Shown here in pieces: positions 1 through 9,217 of a DNA stretch of 64,000 nucleotides. The DNA lies in contig NZ_BAXZ01000016.1 of NCBI RefSeq assembly GCF_000684975.1, positions 124,001-188,000 on the forward strand, in the 5' to 3' direction. Below the pieces are notes generated by a model. It saw only the letters and a list, made by a program, of their open reading frames with translations. It was not told where the DNA came from and searched no databases. The position numbers were made by a program, and so were the translations under genes. Within the stretch, counting starts at the first letter, position 1, and each line of letters opens with the position of its first letter. This DNA comes from Paraburkholderia acidipaludis NBRC 101816. GTDB taxonomy: Bacteria > Pseudomonadota > Gammaproteobacteria > Burkholderiales > Burkholderiaceae.

Positions 1-2
1 GG

Positions 3-602
3 TTCGATCATGCGGGCGTCGCCATTGGCGTGCTGCTTGTTTCGGCCGCGATCGAGGGCAGCGCCCTGCGCGCGTCGGTTCGCTCGATCGACCGCAAGCG
101 CCGCGCGGGCGGTCTGTGGCGCTGGTTTCGCGAAACCGGCCAGCTCGAAGTGATGCTCTCGATCGGCGAGGACACCTCGGCGCTCGCGGGCGTACTCGTC
201 TCGCTCGCCGGCACGTCGCTCTCGGCGCTCACCGGCTGGTCCGGCTTCGACGCGCTCGGCAGCGTAGGCGTGGGCTGCGTGATGACGGCGGCCGCCGTGT
301 TCTCGCTGCGGAAAATCAAGTCGCTGATCGTCGGCGAAGCGGCTCGCGCCGAGGTGCGCCGGGCCATGCGCGGCTGGCTCGAAGCGCGCCCCGAGATCGA
401 GCGCATTGTGAGCTTCATCGTGCTGCGCTGGTCGGAGAGCCTCGTGGTGGCCGTCCAGGCGCAGCTCAAAGCCCAGCCCGATGCGGACGAGCTCGTGCGC
501 ACCATCGACCTGATCGAAACGGCCCTGCAGCGCGAGTTTCCGGCGGCGCGCTGGGTCTATTTCGAACCCGAGCTCCGGGAGCACGGACCGCATCCGTCGT
601 GA
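3..602 (+). CDS. Cation diffusion facilitator transporter, C-terminal part
   Basis: The window opens inside this gene, leaving the last 199 codons in frame from base 3 to a TGA at 600-602. The product would be an inner-membrane divalent-cation/proton antiporter. The visible part has a hydrophobic segment at the left edge, a basic linker, then the EDTSALAG-type segment and a following membrane helix typical of CDF transmembrane segments 5 and 6. After these comes a soluble cytoplasmic tail of about 100 residues. The metal specificity cannot be judged because the N-terminal metal-site helices lie outside the window. The downstream gene is a stub, so nothing here indicates an operon partner. Confidence 0.75.
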   Translation, partial: FDHAGVAIGVLLVSAAIEGSALRASVRSIDRKRRAGGLWRWFRETGQLEVMLSIGEDTSALAGVLVSLAGTSLSALTGWSGFDALGSVGVGCVMTAAAVFSLRKIKSLIVGEAARAEVRRAMRGWLEARPEIERIVSFIVLRWSESLVVAVQAQLKAQPDADELVRTIDLIETALQREFPAARWVYFEPELREHGPHPS

Positions 603-746
603 AGATTCCCGCGGGCATGCGGTGCCACGACGCCATGCAGGCATGAAACCGCCTGGCAGGCAAGCGAGTTGCTGCACCTCGCGCATGCCACGACACTGCG
701 CGCCCCGTTCTGTCGTTCATCATCCGAAGTCCGAAGCGAGGTCATC

Positions 747-905
747 ATGCACACCGTTTCCCGTTCCGCGCCGCACGAGCATGCCGAACCGGCTCCCTCC
801 GACGTCGTTCCCATCGTGCTGTCGATCAACGGGATGCGCCACGCCCTGCTGGTCGAGCCGTGGACCAGCCTGCTCGACCTCCTGCGCGAGCGCTCAAAGG
901 GCTAA
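747..905 (+). pseudogene. Stub of 2Fe-2S subunit of an aldehyde/xanthine-type dehydrogenase
   Basis: An ATG at 747, preceded by a GAGG-like site, opens a 52-residue frame. Its second half (VPIVLSINGMRHALLVEPW, then LLDLLRER) matches the beginning of the plant-type ferredoxin domain found in PaoA/YagT-like small subunits. In the family this stretch is followed at once by the cysteine-rich segment binding the first 2Fe-2S cluster. Here the frame runs into a TAA after four unrelated residues, so no cluster cysteines remain and no large subunits follow. It is most simply the 5' remnant of a deleted molybdenum hydroxylase operon; a functional short peptide is unlikely. Confidence 0.6.
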
Positions 906-999
906 CCCTCAGATCAACGCCATGATGCGCGATGCCATCCCCTGGAATCCCCCGAAAACATGATCTTTGGAGGCATTGTCCCTTGACCTTCAATACAGT

Positions 1000-1027
1000 T
1001 GCTTTCTTTGCCGCGGCAAAGAAAGCA
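1000..1027. repeat. Perfect 28-bp palindrome, repetitive extragenic type
   Basis: Bases 1000-1027 form a perfect palindrome centred on CCGCGG, with arms rich in CTTTCTTTG/CAAAGAAAG. It is followed by a GC-rich stretch (GCCGCCCCGCACAGGGGC). I recall near-identical modules scattered between genes in Burkholderia-type genomes. It lies downstream of the thiamine-diphosphate enzyme gene, which is transcribed toward it, so it may also work as a transcription end or mRNA 3' stabiliser, although no clear T-run follows. I found no second copy in this window. Confidence 0.7.
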
Positions 1028-1107
1028 GGTGCCGCCCCGCACAGGGGCAACCCAGGCACACCACCACGAATACAAGAAAAGACCCAAAAAAAAGAACCAC
1101 CACCAAA

Positions 1108-2901
1108 TCAACCCTTCTTACCTGGCAACACAGTAGCCATAACCTGCCGCGCCGTATTGGCAATCACCCCCTTCTCCTCCGGATCGCCCTCCATCAGCGT
1201 GCGCGCGAAGTGCCGCGCCTGTTCAAGCGTGATATGCGGCGGCAGCGGCGGCACCTCAGGATCCGTCTTAACCTCGAGCAAGACCGGCCGCGTAGTCGCC
1301 AGTGCCGCATCCCATGCGTCGCCCACACGCGCGGCGTCGTCCACGTAGATCCCGGCGAGCCCAAGCAGTTCCGCGAAGCGGTGATACGGTACGTTCGGAA
1401 TGCGCTGCGACGCATCGAATTTCGGGTCGCCCTCCATCACGCGCTGCTCCCAGGTCACCTGATTCAGGTCCTCGTTGTTGAGCACCATGCAGATCCAGCG
1501 GTGATCGCTCCATTCTTTCCAGTACTTCGCAACGGTGATCAGCTCGGCCATGTTGTTCATCTGCATGGCGCCGTCGCCCACGAGCGCGAACACGGGCCGG
1601 CGCGGGTGCGCGAACTTCGCGGCGATCGCATAAGGCACGGCCGCGCCCATGGAGGCCAGCCCGCCCGAGAGTGAACACATCATGCCGCGCCGGATCTTCA
1701 GATCGCGCGCGTACCAGTTTGCACAGGACCCCGAATCGCTCGTGACGATGGAGTCATCGGGCAGCCGCGGCGAAAGCTCCGTGAAAACACGCTGCGGATT
1801 CACGGCGCCGCCCGTCTCCGCGTGTGCGCGCTCTTCGAGCACGCGTTGCCAGCGCCCGTTCGCGTGCACGATGCGATCGCGCCAGCTATGCGCGTGCTTC
1901 TGTTCGAGAAGCGGCAGGAGCGCGCGCAAGGTCGCCGCGCTGTCGCCCACGAGATTGACTTCCATCGGATAACGCAGGCTCAGCATGCCGGCGTCGATGT
2001 CGATCTGCACGCCGCGCGCCTCCCCCTCCTTCGGCAGGAATTCTGAATACGGGAAGCCCGAGCCCACCATCAACAGCGTGTCGCATGCCTGCATCATTTC
2101 GTCGGTGGGCTTCGTGCCGAGCATGCCGATCGAGCCCGTAACCCACGGCAGATCGTCGGGCACCGCGGCCTTGCCGAGCAGCGCCTTCGCCACGCCCGCG
2201 CCCAGCCGCTCCGCCACCGCGATCACCTCGTCGGCGGCGTTCATCGCGCCCGCGCCCACCAGCATCGCCACGCGGTGGCCGGCGTTGAGCACGGCGGCCG
2301 CGCGTTCGAGATCCTCGCCGCGCGGCACCACTTCGGGCACTGCATAGCCCACGCCCGAGTGCGCGGTGCCGTGCTTGCGGCCCGGCGGCTCGTACTCCAG
2401 CTCCTGAAGATCGTTCGGGAGGATGATGGCGGCCACCGTGCGGCGCGACAGCGCAATGCGCACGGCGCGGTCCACCACGTGCCGCACCTGCGCGGGCACG
2501 CTCGCCTGCTGGACGAAAGCGCCAGCCACGTCCTTGAACATCGCCGCGAGATCGAGCTCCTGCTGATAGTGCGCGCCCAACGCCGCGCGCGCCTGCTGCC
2601 CGGCGATGGCGAGCACGGGCATATGATCGAGCCGCGCGTCATAGAGGCCCGTGAGCAGATGCGAAGCGCCGGGCCCCGAGGTGGCGATGCACACGCCCAG
2701 CTCGCCGGAGAACTTCGCATGCGCGCTCGCCATGAAGGCCGCCATTTCTTCGTGGCGCGCCTGCACGAACGCAATCTTGCCGCCGCCGCGCTGCAGGGCG
2801 CCGAACATGCCGTTGATGCCGTCGCCCGGATAGCCGTAGATGCGGCGCACGCCCCATTGATGCAGACGCTCTACGATGAAATCGCTCACAGTGGTCGCCA
2901 T
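1108..2901 (-). CDS. Thiamine-diphosphate-dependent enzyme, pyruvate oxidase/acetolactate synthase-like
   Basis: A 597-residue member of the ThDP enzyme family with the usual three domains: N-terminal PYR domain, central domain, and C-terminal PP domain. The cofactor-activating glutamate is in ARHEEM (E51). The metal/diphosphate motif GDGAMQMNN is followed about 25 residues on by the closing VLNN. The overall sequence looks like the YdaP/pyruvate oxidase branch rather than true acetolactate synthase. No small regulatory subunit lies beside it. I chose the ATG at 2901 because a GGGGGAGAAGG ribosome site sits just upstream; the in-frame TTG at 2916 lies inside that site. It follows kup on the same strand after 63 bp, so the two may be cotranscribed. 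The substrate is inferred, not shown. Confidence 0.85.
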   Translation of the reverse strand: MATTVSDFIVERLHQWGVRRIYGYPGDGINGMFGALQRGGGKIAFVQARHEEMAAFMASAHAKFSGELGVCIATSGPGASHLLTGLYDARLDHMPVLAIAGQQARAALGAHYQQELDLAAMFKDVAGAFVQQASVPAQVRHVVDRAVRIALSRRTVAAIILPNDLQELEYEPPGRKHGTAHSGVGYAVPEVVPRGEDLERAAAVLNAGHRVAMLVGAGAMNAADEVIAVAERLGAGVAKALLGKAAVPDDLPWVTGSIGMLGTKPTDEMMQACDTLLMVGSGFPYSEFLPKEGEARGVQIDIDAGMLSLRYPMEVNLVGDSAATLRALLPLLEQKHAHSWRDRIVHANGRWQRVLEERAHAETGGAVNPQRVFTELSPRLPDDSIVTSDSGSCANWYARDLKIRRGMMCSLSGGLASMGAAVPYAIAAKFAHPRRPVFALVGDGAMQMNNMAELITVAKYWKEWSDHRWICMVLNNEDLNQVTWEQRVMEGDPKFDASQRIPNVPYHRFAELLGLAGIYVDDAARVGDAWDAALATTRPVLLEVKTDPEVPPLPPHITLEQARHFARTLMEGDPEEKGVIANTARQVMATVLPGKKG

Positions 2902-2964
2902 AGCCTTCTCCCCCAAGGTTGAGTTACGCCCAGGAGGACAGCAAGCGACGCACCCGTGACGCGC

Positions 2965-4941
2965 TCAGAGCGCCACCTGCACGCCCAGTTCGACCACGTG
3001 CTCGGCCGGCAGGCCGTAATACTCGGCGCTCGTGGCGGAGTGATACGACATGAACGCGAAAAGACGCTGCCGCCAGCCGCTGAAGCGATGGCCGCCGTGA
3101 TTCAGGTGGCTGCCCACCACTTCGTCGCGCGGCAGATAAAAGGTGGTCTGCGCGGCTTCGTACCGCCAGCCGCCCAGCCGCCCCTCGAGCGAACCGAGCA
3201 GCCGCGGCAGGTCGGGCCGTTCGGTGAAGCCGTGATGAGAAATGACTTCGTAGCAGCCGTTGCCGAGATCGCGCGTTTCGACACGTGTGGCTTCGTCGGC
3301 GCGCGGCGCGGACTCCGCGACATTGGCGAACACGATCACCGTCCGATGCAGCACGTGGTTGTGCGCCACGTTGCTCATCAGCGCGGCGGGCGCCATGCCG
3401 GGCAGGCTGCCGGGATACACCGCCGTGCCCGGCACGCGGGCGAGAGCGCTTTCGCGGCTGCCTGCGTTTTCGCACAGCCCACGCAGGAAGCCGTCCAGCC
3501 GCTCGCCGTTCGAGACATGGTGCGCGGCGAGGTCGCGCCCGCGCCGCCACGTCGCCATGGTCACGAAGAGCAGCGCCCCGACCGAGACGGGAAACCAGCC
3601 GCCGGTCGGAATCTTCGGCAGGTTCGCCGCCAGCAGCAGGCAATCGAGCGCGAGAAACGGCGTGCAGGCGCAGGCCGTCGCAAGCTTCGACCAGCGCCAT
3701 ACCGTGCGGCAAACCGCGAACATCAGCACGGAGGTCGTCACCATGGTGCAGGCGACGGCGAGGCCGTATGCGTCGGTGAGCCGCTCCGAGCTGCGGAAGA
3801 ACAGCACGAGAAACACCACGGCCGCGAGCAGCCCCGCATTGACGGCGGGCACGTAGACCTGGCCGCGCCGGGTCCGCGAAGTTTCGACCGCCCGCACGCG
3901 CGGCAGGAAACCGAGTTCCACAGCCTGGCTCGTCATCGAGAACGCCCCCGATATCACGGCCTGCGAAGCAATGATGGTGGCGAGCATGGCGATGCCGACA
4001 GCAGGAATCAGCGCCCAGTGCGGAACCGAGCGGAAAAAGGGCTGGCTGGCGGCGCCGGGTTCGTAGAGGATCGTCGCGGCCTGGCCGAAGTAGCCGAGCA
4101 CGATGGCCGGCAGCACGACGGCGAAGGTCGCCACGCGGATGGCGCGCCGGCCGAAGTGGCCGATATCGGCGTAAAGCGCTTCGGCGCCCGTCAGCGCGAG
4201 AATCACGGCGGCGAGCACGCCGAACGCGAGGCCCGGATGCTGCGCCGCCAGCCGCAGCGCCCAGAGCGGCGAGACGGCGCGCAGAATCTGCGGATGCTCC
4301 ACGATGTGGCCGACGCCCACCGCGCCGAGACTCAGGAACCACAGCGCCATGATGGGCCCGAACGTGCGCCCCACGACCGCGCTGCCGCGGCGCTGGAACC
4401 AGAACAGCGCGACGAGGATCGCCACGGAGAGCGGCACGACGGCGGGCTGGAAACCGCGATCGATCTCGCTCAAGCCCTCGACGGCGGAAAGCACGGAAAT
4501 CGCTGGCGTCACCATCGAGTCGCCGTAGAACATGGCCGCGCCCACGAAGCCCGCGATCAGCAGCGCGCGCGGCACCTGGCGGTCCACGCGTCCGAACCCG
4601 GAGCGCACGAGCGCCGTCAAGGCGACGATGCCGCCTTCGCCTTCGTTGTCGGCACGCATGACGAAGCAGGCGTACTTGAGCACCACGACGATGAACACGG
4701 CCCACAGCACCATCGAAAGCACGCCCATGACGATGGGCTCGGCGGTGGAGCGCGTGATCACGGAGGCCTCGCGCAAGGCATAGATCGGGCTCGTGCCGAT
4801 ATCGCCGAACACCACGCCTAGCGCGCCCAGCACGAGCGGGCCGGAAGGGCCGCCCGCCTGTGCGTCCGTGCGGCTCAATGGCCGATTCAGTAGCCGATTC
4901 AGGTGCCGATGCCGGCCGGGCCGGGCAGGTTCGCGGAGCAT
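2965..4941 (-). CDS. kup: Low-affinity potassium transporter Kup
   Basis: A K+ uptake permease of the KUP/HAK family, probably a K+/H+ symporter of the inner membrane. The N-terminal signature GALGVVFGDIGTSPIYALRE is present. About twelve hydrophobic segments fill the first two thirds, and a soluble cytoplasmic tail follows from about residue 430. From the ATG at 4941 the protein has 658 residues, slightly longer than the usual 620-630. The start is uncertain: no convincing ribosome site precedes 4941, and a start further upstream (5061) would almost reach the divergent coxB start. Bases 4870-4910 carry short tandem CCGATTCAG-like repeats within the N-terminal extension, so the true start may be nearer the conserved region. 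It shares a strand and a short gap with the ThDP enzyme gene. Confidence 0.92.
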   Translation of the reverse strand: MLREPARPGRHRHLNRLLNRPLSRTDAQAGGPSGPLVLGALGVVFGDIGTSPIYALREASVITRSTAEPIVMGVLSMVLWAVFIVVVLKYACFVMRADNEGEGGIVALTALVRSGFGRVDRQVPRALLIAGFVGAAMFYGDSMVTPAISVLSAVEGLSEIDRGFQPAVVPLSVAILVALFWFQRRGSAVVGRTFGPIMALWFLSLGAVGVGHIVEHPQILRAVSPLWALRLAAQHPGLAFGVLAAVILALTGAEALYADIGHFGRRAIRVATFAVVLPAIVLGYFGQAATILYEPGAASQPFFRSVPHWALIPAVGIAMLATIIASQAVISGAFSMTSQAVELGFLPRVRAVETSRTRRGQVYVPAVNAGLLAAVVFLVLFFRSSERLTDAYGLAVACTMVTTSVLMFAVCRTVWRWSKLATACACTPFLALDCLLLAANLPKIPTGGWFPVSVGALLFVTMATWRRGRDLAAHHVSNGERLDGFLRGLCENAGSRESALARVPGTAVYPGSLPGMAPAALMSNVAHNHVLHRTVIVFANVAESAPRADEATRVETRDLGNGCYEVISHHGFTERPDLPRLLGSLEGRLGGWRYEAAQTTFYLPRDEVVGSHLNHGGHRFSGWRQRLFAFMSYHSATSAEYYGLPAEHVVELGVQVAL

Positions 4942-5073
4942 GGTCTTGCGTCTTGCGCCACAGGAGGGGGACGGCGTCGTCGCGCAAGCGTCGTGCCGCG
5001 CGCGGGGCCGGCTCGCCGGCGCATGGGCACGCCGCCTGCGCAGGCACTCGCGATCCGGCACGTGGAGCCGTCG

Positions 5074-6096
5074 ATGAAACCGCGCACCGCTATCTCGTGC
5101 AAAGCCGCAGCGGCCGCCGCCGTCGCCTCATGCGCCGGCGCGGCGGCCTCGCCCTGCCATGCGTCCACGCCGCTCGCCTACTACCTGCACAGCGCGGGGC
5201 CGGCGGCGGCGCCCGTGCGCACGCTCGGCTGGGCGCTCGGCGCGCTTTGCGCGTTCGTGTGCGTCGCGATCGCGGTGCTGCTCGCGCTCGCCATCGTGCG
5301 ACGCCGGGGCCCGTCGGGCGACGACGGCGAGCGCACCGCGAACACGTTCGTGCTGGCCGGCACGGCCGTCTCCGCCGTGCTCCTGCTGGGCGCCATGGTG
5401 GCCATGCTGCGCGTGCTCGCGGCCGTGGCCGACCCGCCCGGCACGCCCGCCGTCGCGCTGACGGTCACGGCATGCGACTGGTGGTGGAAAGTGACCTACA
5501 CGACGCCTTCAGGCGAAACCTTCGACACGGCCAACGAAATTCACATCCCCACGGGAACGCCGGTGCTCGTCCGCCTGAACAGCGCCGACGTCATCCATGC
5601 CTTTTGGGTGCCGGCGCTCGCCGGCAAGACGCAGACCATTCCGGGCCAGACGAATCACCAGTGGATCGAGGCCGACCAACCCGGCATCTGGCGCGGCCAG
5701 TGCACGCAGTTCTGCGGCCCGCAGCACGCTCATATGGCGTTCGAAGTCGTCGCGCAGCCCCCCGGCGACTACGCACGCTGGCTGGCCAGCGAAAGCCGCC
5801 CGGCGTCGCCCCCCGCCGGCGGCGACGCGCTGCGCGGCGCGCAGGTGTTCGCCGGGCGCTGCGCGGCGTGCCACACGATACGCGGCACCGAAGCGCGCGG
5901 CGCGCAGGCGCCCGACCTCACCCATCTCCAGTCGCGCCGGCTGATTGCCGCGGGCACGCTCGCGAACACGCCCGCGAATCTCAGCAACTGGATCGCTCAC
6001 GCCCAGCAGATCAAACCGGAGTCGCTGATGCCCGATATCGCCCTTTCGCCCGACGATTCCCGCGCCCTCGCGAGCTGGCTCGCCACGCTGCAATGA
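5074..6096 (+). CDS. coxB: Cytochrome c oxidase subunit II with fused cytochrome c domain
   Basis: A 340-residue caa3-type subunit II that accepts electrons for a haem-copper oxidase at the periplasmic face. An N-terminal hydrophobic leader and two membrane helices (about 48-75 and 92-116) precede the cupredoxin domain. CuA ligands are visible: H175 in VIHAFWVP, then C210, C214, H218 and M221 in the CTQFCGPQHAHM segment. A fused cytochrome c domain follows with CAACH (263-267) and a probable axial methionine, M319. I chose the ATG at 5074 for its GTGGAG site and because it leaves a normal-length leader. The stop overlaps the start of the next gene (ATGA), indicating translational coupling. 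Confidence 0.92.
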   Translation: MKPRTAISCKAAAAAAVASCAGAAASPCHASTPLAYYLHSAGPAAAPVRTLGWALGALCAFVCVAIAVLLALAIVRRRGPSGDDGERTANTFVLAGTAVSAVLLLGAMVAMLRVLAAVADPPGTPAVALTVTACDWWWKVTYTTPSGETFDTANEIHIPTGTPVLVRLNSADVIHAFWVPALAGKTQTIPGQTNHQWIEADQPGIWRGQCTQFCGPQHAHMAFEVVAQPPGDYARWLASESRPASPPAGGDALRGAQVFAGRCAACHTIRGTEARGAQAPDLTHLQSRRLIAAGTLANTPANLSNWIAHAQQIKPESLMPDIALSPDDSRALASWLATLQ

Positions 6097-8798
6097 GCGA
6101 GCTCCCCGCCTCCGCCGAATCGGCCGCCGCCCGCAAACCGGGCCACGACGGCGCCGCGCCGCATGCCACTCCGCATGCCATTCATTACGCGCGCGTGCCC
6201 GAGATCGGCATCGCGCCGCTGGCCGACGAGGTGACGGAACGTCTCGAAGCGATCTGGGAGACGCGCCCCGGCTGGCGCGGCTGGCTGTGCACCGTCGACC
6301 ACAAGACGATCGGCCTGCGCTATCTCGTGACGGCATTCGCGTTCCTGTTGCTGGGCGGCGCGGAAGCGCTGCTCATGCGCCTGCAGCTCGCGCGCCCGAA
6401 CGAGACGCTGCTCGCGCCTGCGCAATACGACCAGCTCTTCACGATGCACGGCGTCACGATGATCTTTCTCTACGCGCTGCCCGTGCTGAGCGGCTTCTCG
6501 AACTACCTGTGGCCGCTCGTACTGGGCTCGCGCGACATGGCCTTCCCGCGTCTGAACGCGCTCTCCTACTGGCTCTTCCTCGCCGCCGGCCTCTTCCTCT
6601 ACGGCAGCTTCCCGCGCGGCGAAGCGCCGAACGCGGGCTGGTTCGATTACGTGCCGCTCGCCTCGGGCGGCTACGATCCCGGCCCGAACATCGACGTCTA
6701 CGCGCTCGGCATGATCCTGCTCGGCATATCCACCACGGTCGGCGCCGCCAACTTCGTCGTCACGCTGTTGCGCATGCGCGCAACCGGCATGTCCATCGCG
6801 CGGCTGCCCATTCTCGTATGGGGAACGCTAACGGCCTCGTGCGCCAATCTGCTCGCCGTGCCCGCGGTGAGCCTCGCGTTCTTCATGCTGTGGCTCGATC
6901 GCGAGTACGGCGCGCACTTCTTCGACGTCGCCGCCGACGGGCGCCCGTTGCTCTGGCAACACCTCTTCTGGATGTTCGCCCACCCGTGGGTCTACGTGGT
7001 CGTGCTCCCGGCAATGGGCATCGTTTCCGAGGCGCTGCCCACGTTCTGCCGCCGCCCGATCGCGGCTTATGGCGCGGTGGCGCTTTCGACGGTGGCGACC
7101 ATGCTGATCGGCTTCGACGTCTGGATCCATCACATGTTCGCGACCGGCATCTCGCCGCTCGCGCTGGCGTTCTTCGGCGCGGCCAGCATGCTGATTTCGG
7201 TGCCGAGCGCCGTGGCCGTGTTCGCGTGGATCGCCACGATCTGGACCGGCAGGCCGGTATTCAGTTCTCCGTTTCTTTACTTCGCCGGCTTCGTGCTGAT
7301 GTTCACGGTGGGCGGCGTTTCGGGCGTGATGACGGCCGCCGTGCCGCTCGACTGGCAGCTCACCGATACTTACTTCGTGGTCGCGCATCTGCACTACGTG
7401 CTGCTCGGCATCAACGTGTTCCCGGTGCTGGGCGGCGTCGTCTACTGGTTTCCGAAGTTCACGGGCCGCATGCTCGACGAACGGGCGAGCCGCTGGATCT
7501 TCTGGCTTCTCTTCGTGAGCTTCAATGTCGGCTTCTTTCCCATGCATATCTCCGGGCTGCTCGGCATGCCGCGGCGTGTCTACACCTACCCCGAAGGCAT
7601 GGGCTGGGACACCGCGAACCTGATCACCACGATCGGCTCATGCGTGTTCGGCGTCGGCATCCTTCTCTTCATCGCGAATGTTTTCGTGAGCGCGCGGCGC
7701 GGCGTCCTGGCCGGGCCCAACCCGTGGCGGGCGGCCGGGCTCGAATGGTCCGTGCCGTCGCCGCCTCCGCCGTATAACTTCGCTATCCTGCCTTCCGTGC
7801 GCTCGCGCGATCCGCTGTGGGCGAACGATGCGCACGTGGCGCGTCCTGGCTATCTGCTGCACCGCGGCCGCGAGGCGCTCGGCGTGAGCGCGCTCACCGG
7901 CGAGCCCGACGTGATCCTCAAGATGCCTGACGATTCGTATGCGCCCTTCGCGCTCGGCGTCGCGGCCACGCTCGTCTTCGTCGGCATGCTTGCGCACTCG
8001 ACCGCGTTCACGGCGCTCGCCGCGCTGGGCTGCATCGCCGCGCTCGTCGCCTGGCTCCGGCCGCGGCGCGCCCTCGGGCAACGCGAGCCCGCGCTGCCGG
8101 CGTCCGCGCGGCCCGCCACCGAGGCGAACACCCCGTCTTCGCCGACGCTCGACACCCTCATCGCCGCGGACGCCGTGCCCGACGCCCCCGCCGACTCGGG
8201 CGTCGACGCCACGCTCGCCCTGCCGGTGGGCAGCGCGGGCGAGCACGCGGGAGGCTGGTGGGGCGTGCTGACCCTCGTTGTCACCGAGGCGGCGCTGTTC
8301 GGCTATATGGTGTTCTCGTACCTGTATCTCGCTTCGCAAAGCGGCCGCCTCTGGCCGCCCGAGGCCTTGCCGAAAATCGGCATCAGCGGCATCAATACCG
8401 TGATCCTGCTCGCAAGCAGCGTGTTCGTATGGCTCGCCGGCCTTTTCGTGCGGCGCGCCCGCGCGCGCGCCGCATTCGCGGCCATGACGACGGCCGTCGT
8501 GCTCGGCTGTGTTTTCGTCGGTATTCAGCTCTCCGAATGGCATGCCCACCCCTACGGGCTTTCTTCACACCTGTACGGCTCGCTTTATTTCATGATCACG
8601 GGGTTTCACATGGCGCACGTCGTCGCAGGCGTGATCGTGCTGGCCTGCCTCGCGGTCTGGATCGCGAGAGGCTATTTCGACGCGCGCCGCGACACGGCAA
8701 TCACGATCGGCGGGCTGTACTGGCACTTCGTGGACGCCATCTGGCTCGTGATCTTCTCCGTGCTCTATATTTCCCCCTACTGGCTGAGAGGTCGGTGA
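6093..8798 (+). CDS. Fused cytochrome c oxidase subunits I and III
   Basis: A 901-residue fusion of the catalytic subunit I (about 55-600) and subunit III (about 710-901), joined by a proline/alanine-rich linker. Haem and copper ligands are present: H119 (FTMHG), H297 and the cross-link tyrosine Y301, the pair H346-H347, and H432/H434 (AHLH). The D-channel entrance residues D148 and N155 (DMAFPRLN) are kept. The family motif HPEVY reads HPWVY, so the proton-gating glutamate is a tryptophan (W299), and the alternative Tyr-Ser pair of A2-type enzymes is also absent. The start overlaps coxB and the stop overlaps the next gene. With CoxB it would form a caa3-type terminal oxidase; the proton-pumping ability is open. 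Confidence 0.9.
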   Translation: MSELPASAESAAARKPGHDGAAPHATPHAIHYARVPEIGIAPLADEVTERLEAIWETRPGWRGWLCTVDHKTIGLRYLVTAFAFLLLGGAEALLMRLQLARPNETLLAPAQYDQLFTMHGVTMIFLYALPVLSGFSNYLWPLVLGSRDMAFPRLNALSYWLFLAAGLFLYGSFPRGEAPNAGWFDYVPLASGGYDPGPNIDVYALGMILLGISTTVGAANFVVTLLRMRATGMSIARLPILVWGTLTASCANLLAVPAVSLAFFMLWLDREYGAHFFDVAADGRPLLWQHLFWMFAHPWVYVVVLPAMGIVSEALPTFCRRPIAAYGAVALSTVATMLIGFDVWIHHMFATGISPLALAFFGAASMLISVPSAVAVFAWIATIWTGRPVFSSPFLYFAGFVLMFTVGGVSGVMTAAVPLDWQLTDTYFVVAHLHYVLLGINVFPVLGGVVYWFPKFTGRMLDERASRWIFWLLFVSFNVGFFPMHISGLLGMPRRVYTYPEGMGWDTANLITTIGSCVFGVGILLFIANVFVSARRGVLAGPNPWRAAGLEWSVPSPPPPYNFAILPSVRSRDPLWANDAHVARPGYLLHRGREALGVSALTGEPDVILKMPDDSYAPFALGVAATLVFVGMLAHSTAFTALAALGCIAALVAWLRPRRALGQREPALPASARPATEANTPSSPTLDTLIAADAVPDAPADSGVDATLALPVGSAGEHAGGWWGVLTLVVTEAALFGYMVFSYLYLASQSGRLWPPEALPKIGISGINTVILLASSVFVWLAGLFVRRARARAAFAAMTTAVVLGCVFVGIQLSEWHAHPYGLSSHLYGSLYFMITGFHMAHVVAGVIVLACLAVWIARGYFDARRDTAITIGGLYWHFVDAIWLVIFSVLYISPYWLRGR

Positions 8799-9217
8799 TG
8801 AGTTCGCCCACTCCCCCTGCCCCCGAGGGTCCCACCCGCCTGCAGCGCGTGATCGTCTGGACCGCGCTCTTCGGCGTGCCGCTTATCTGGGTACTGCATC
8901 TGCTCACGAGCGTGATGCTCGTCTCGTCGTCCTGTTCGGGCGGCATCAGCCAGCACAACGCCCTGCCGTGGGGCGAGATCGAACGGCTCGTGACCATCGC
9001 ATCGGCGCTCGCGTTCGGGATCTGCCTCGCGCTCGCGATCGCCGCAGGACGCGCGTGGCGCCGGATCGTCTCGCTCGCGCCCCGGCGCGGCGACGCGATC
9101 CGTTTCGTGGCCTGGTGCAGCGTCACCACGGCGGCCGCCTTCACCTTCGGTCTTGCCTTCACCGCGAGCGTGCTGCTGGTCATGCCGATCGACCGTCTAT
9201 GCGCGCCTTTCCAATGA
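8798..9217 (+). CDS. Small three-helix membrane protein of the oxidase operon
   Basis: A 139-residue protein with three hydrophobic segments (about 18-42, 64-85 and 108-131). A conserved-looking SSSCSGG loop lies after the first. Its start overlaps the stop of the CoxA-CoxC fusion and its stop overlaps the next start (ATGATG), so it is made from the same message. The position suggests an accessory or structural subunit of the oxidase, comparable to subunit IV, but I recognise no family motif and assign no function. Confidence 0.8.
   Translation: MSSPTPPAPEGPTRLQRVIVWTALFGVPLIWVLHLLTSVMLVSSSCSGGISQHNALPWGEIERLVTIASALAFGICLALAIAAGRAWRRIVSLAPRRGDAIRFVAWCSVTTAAAFTFGLAFTASVLLVMPIDRLCAPFQ

Noticed and set aside
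2956..4821. 620-codon open frame on the plus strand opposite kup
   Set aside because: It is a shadow of the Kup gene, which carries the KUP family signature; the plus-strand product is compositionally biased and has no motif.
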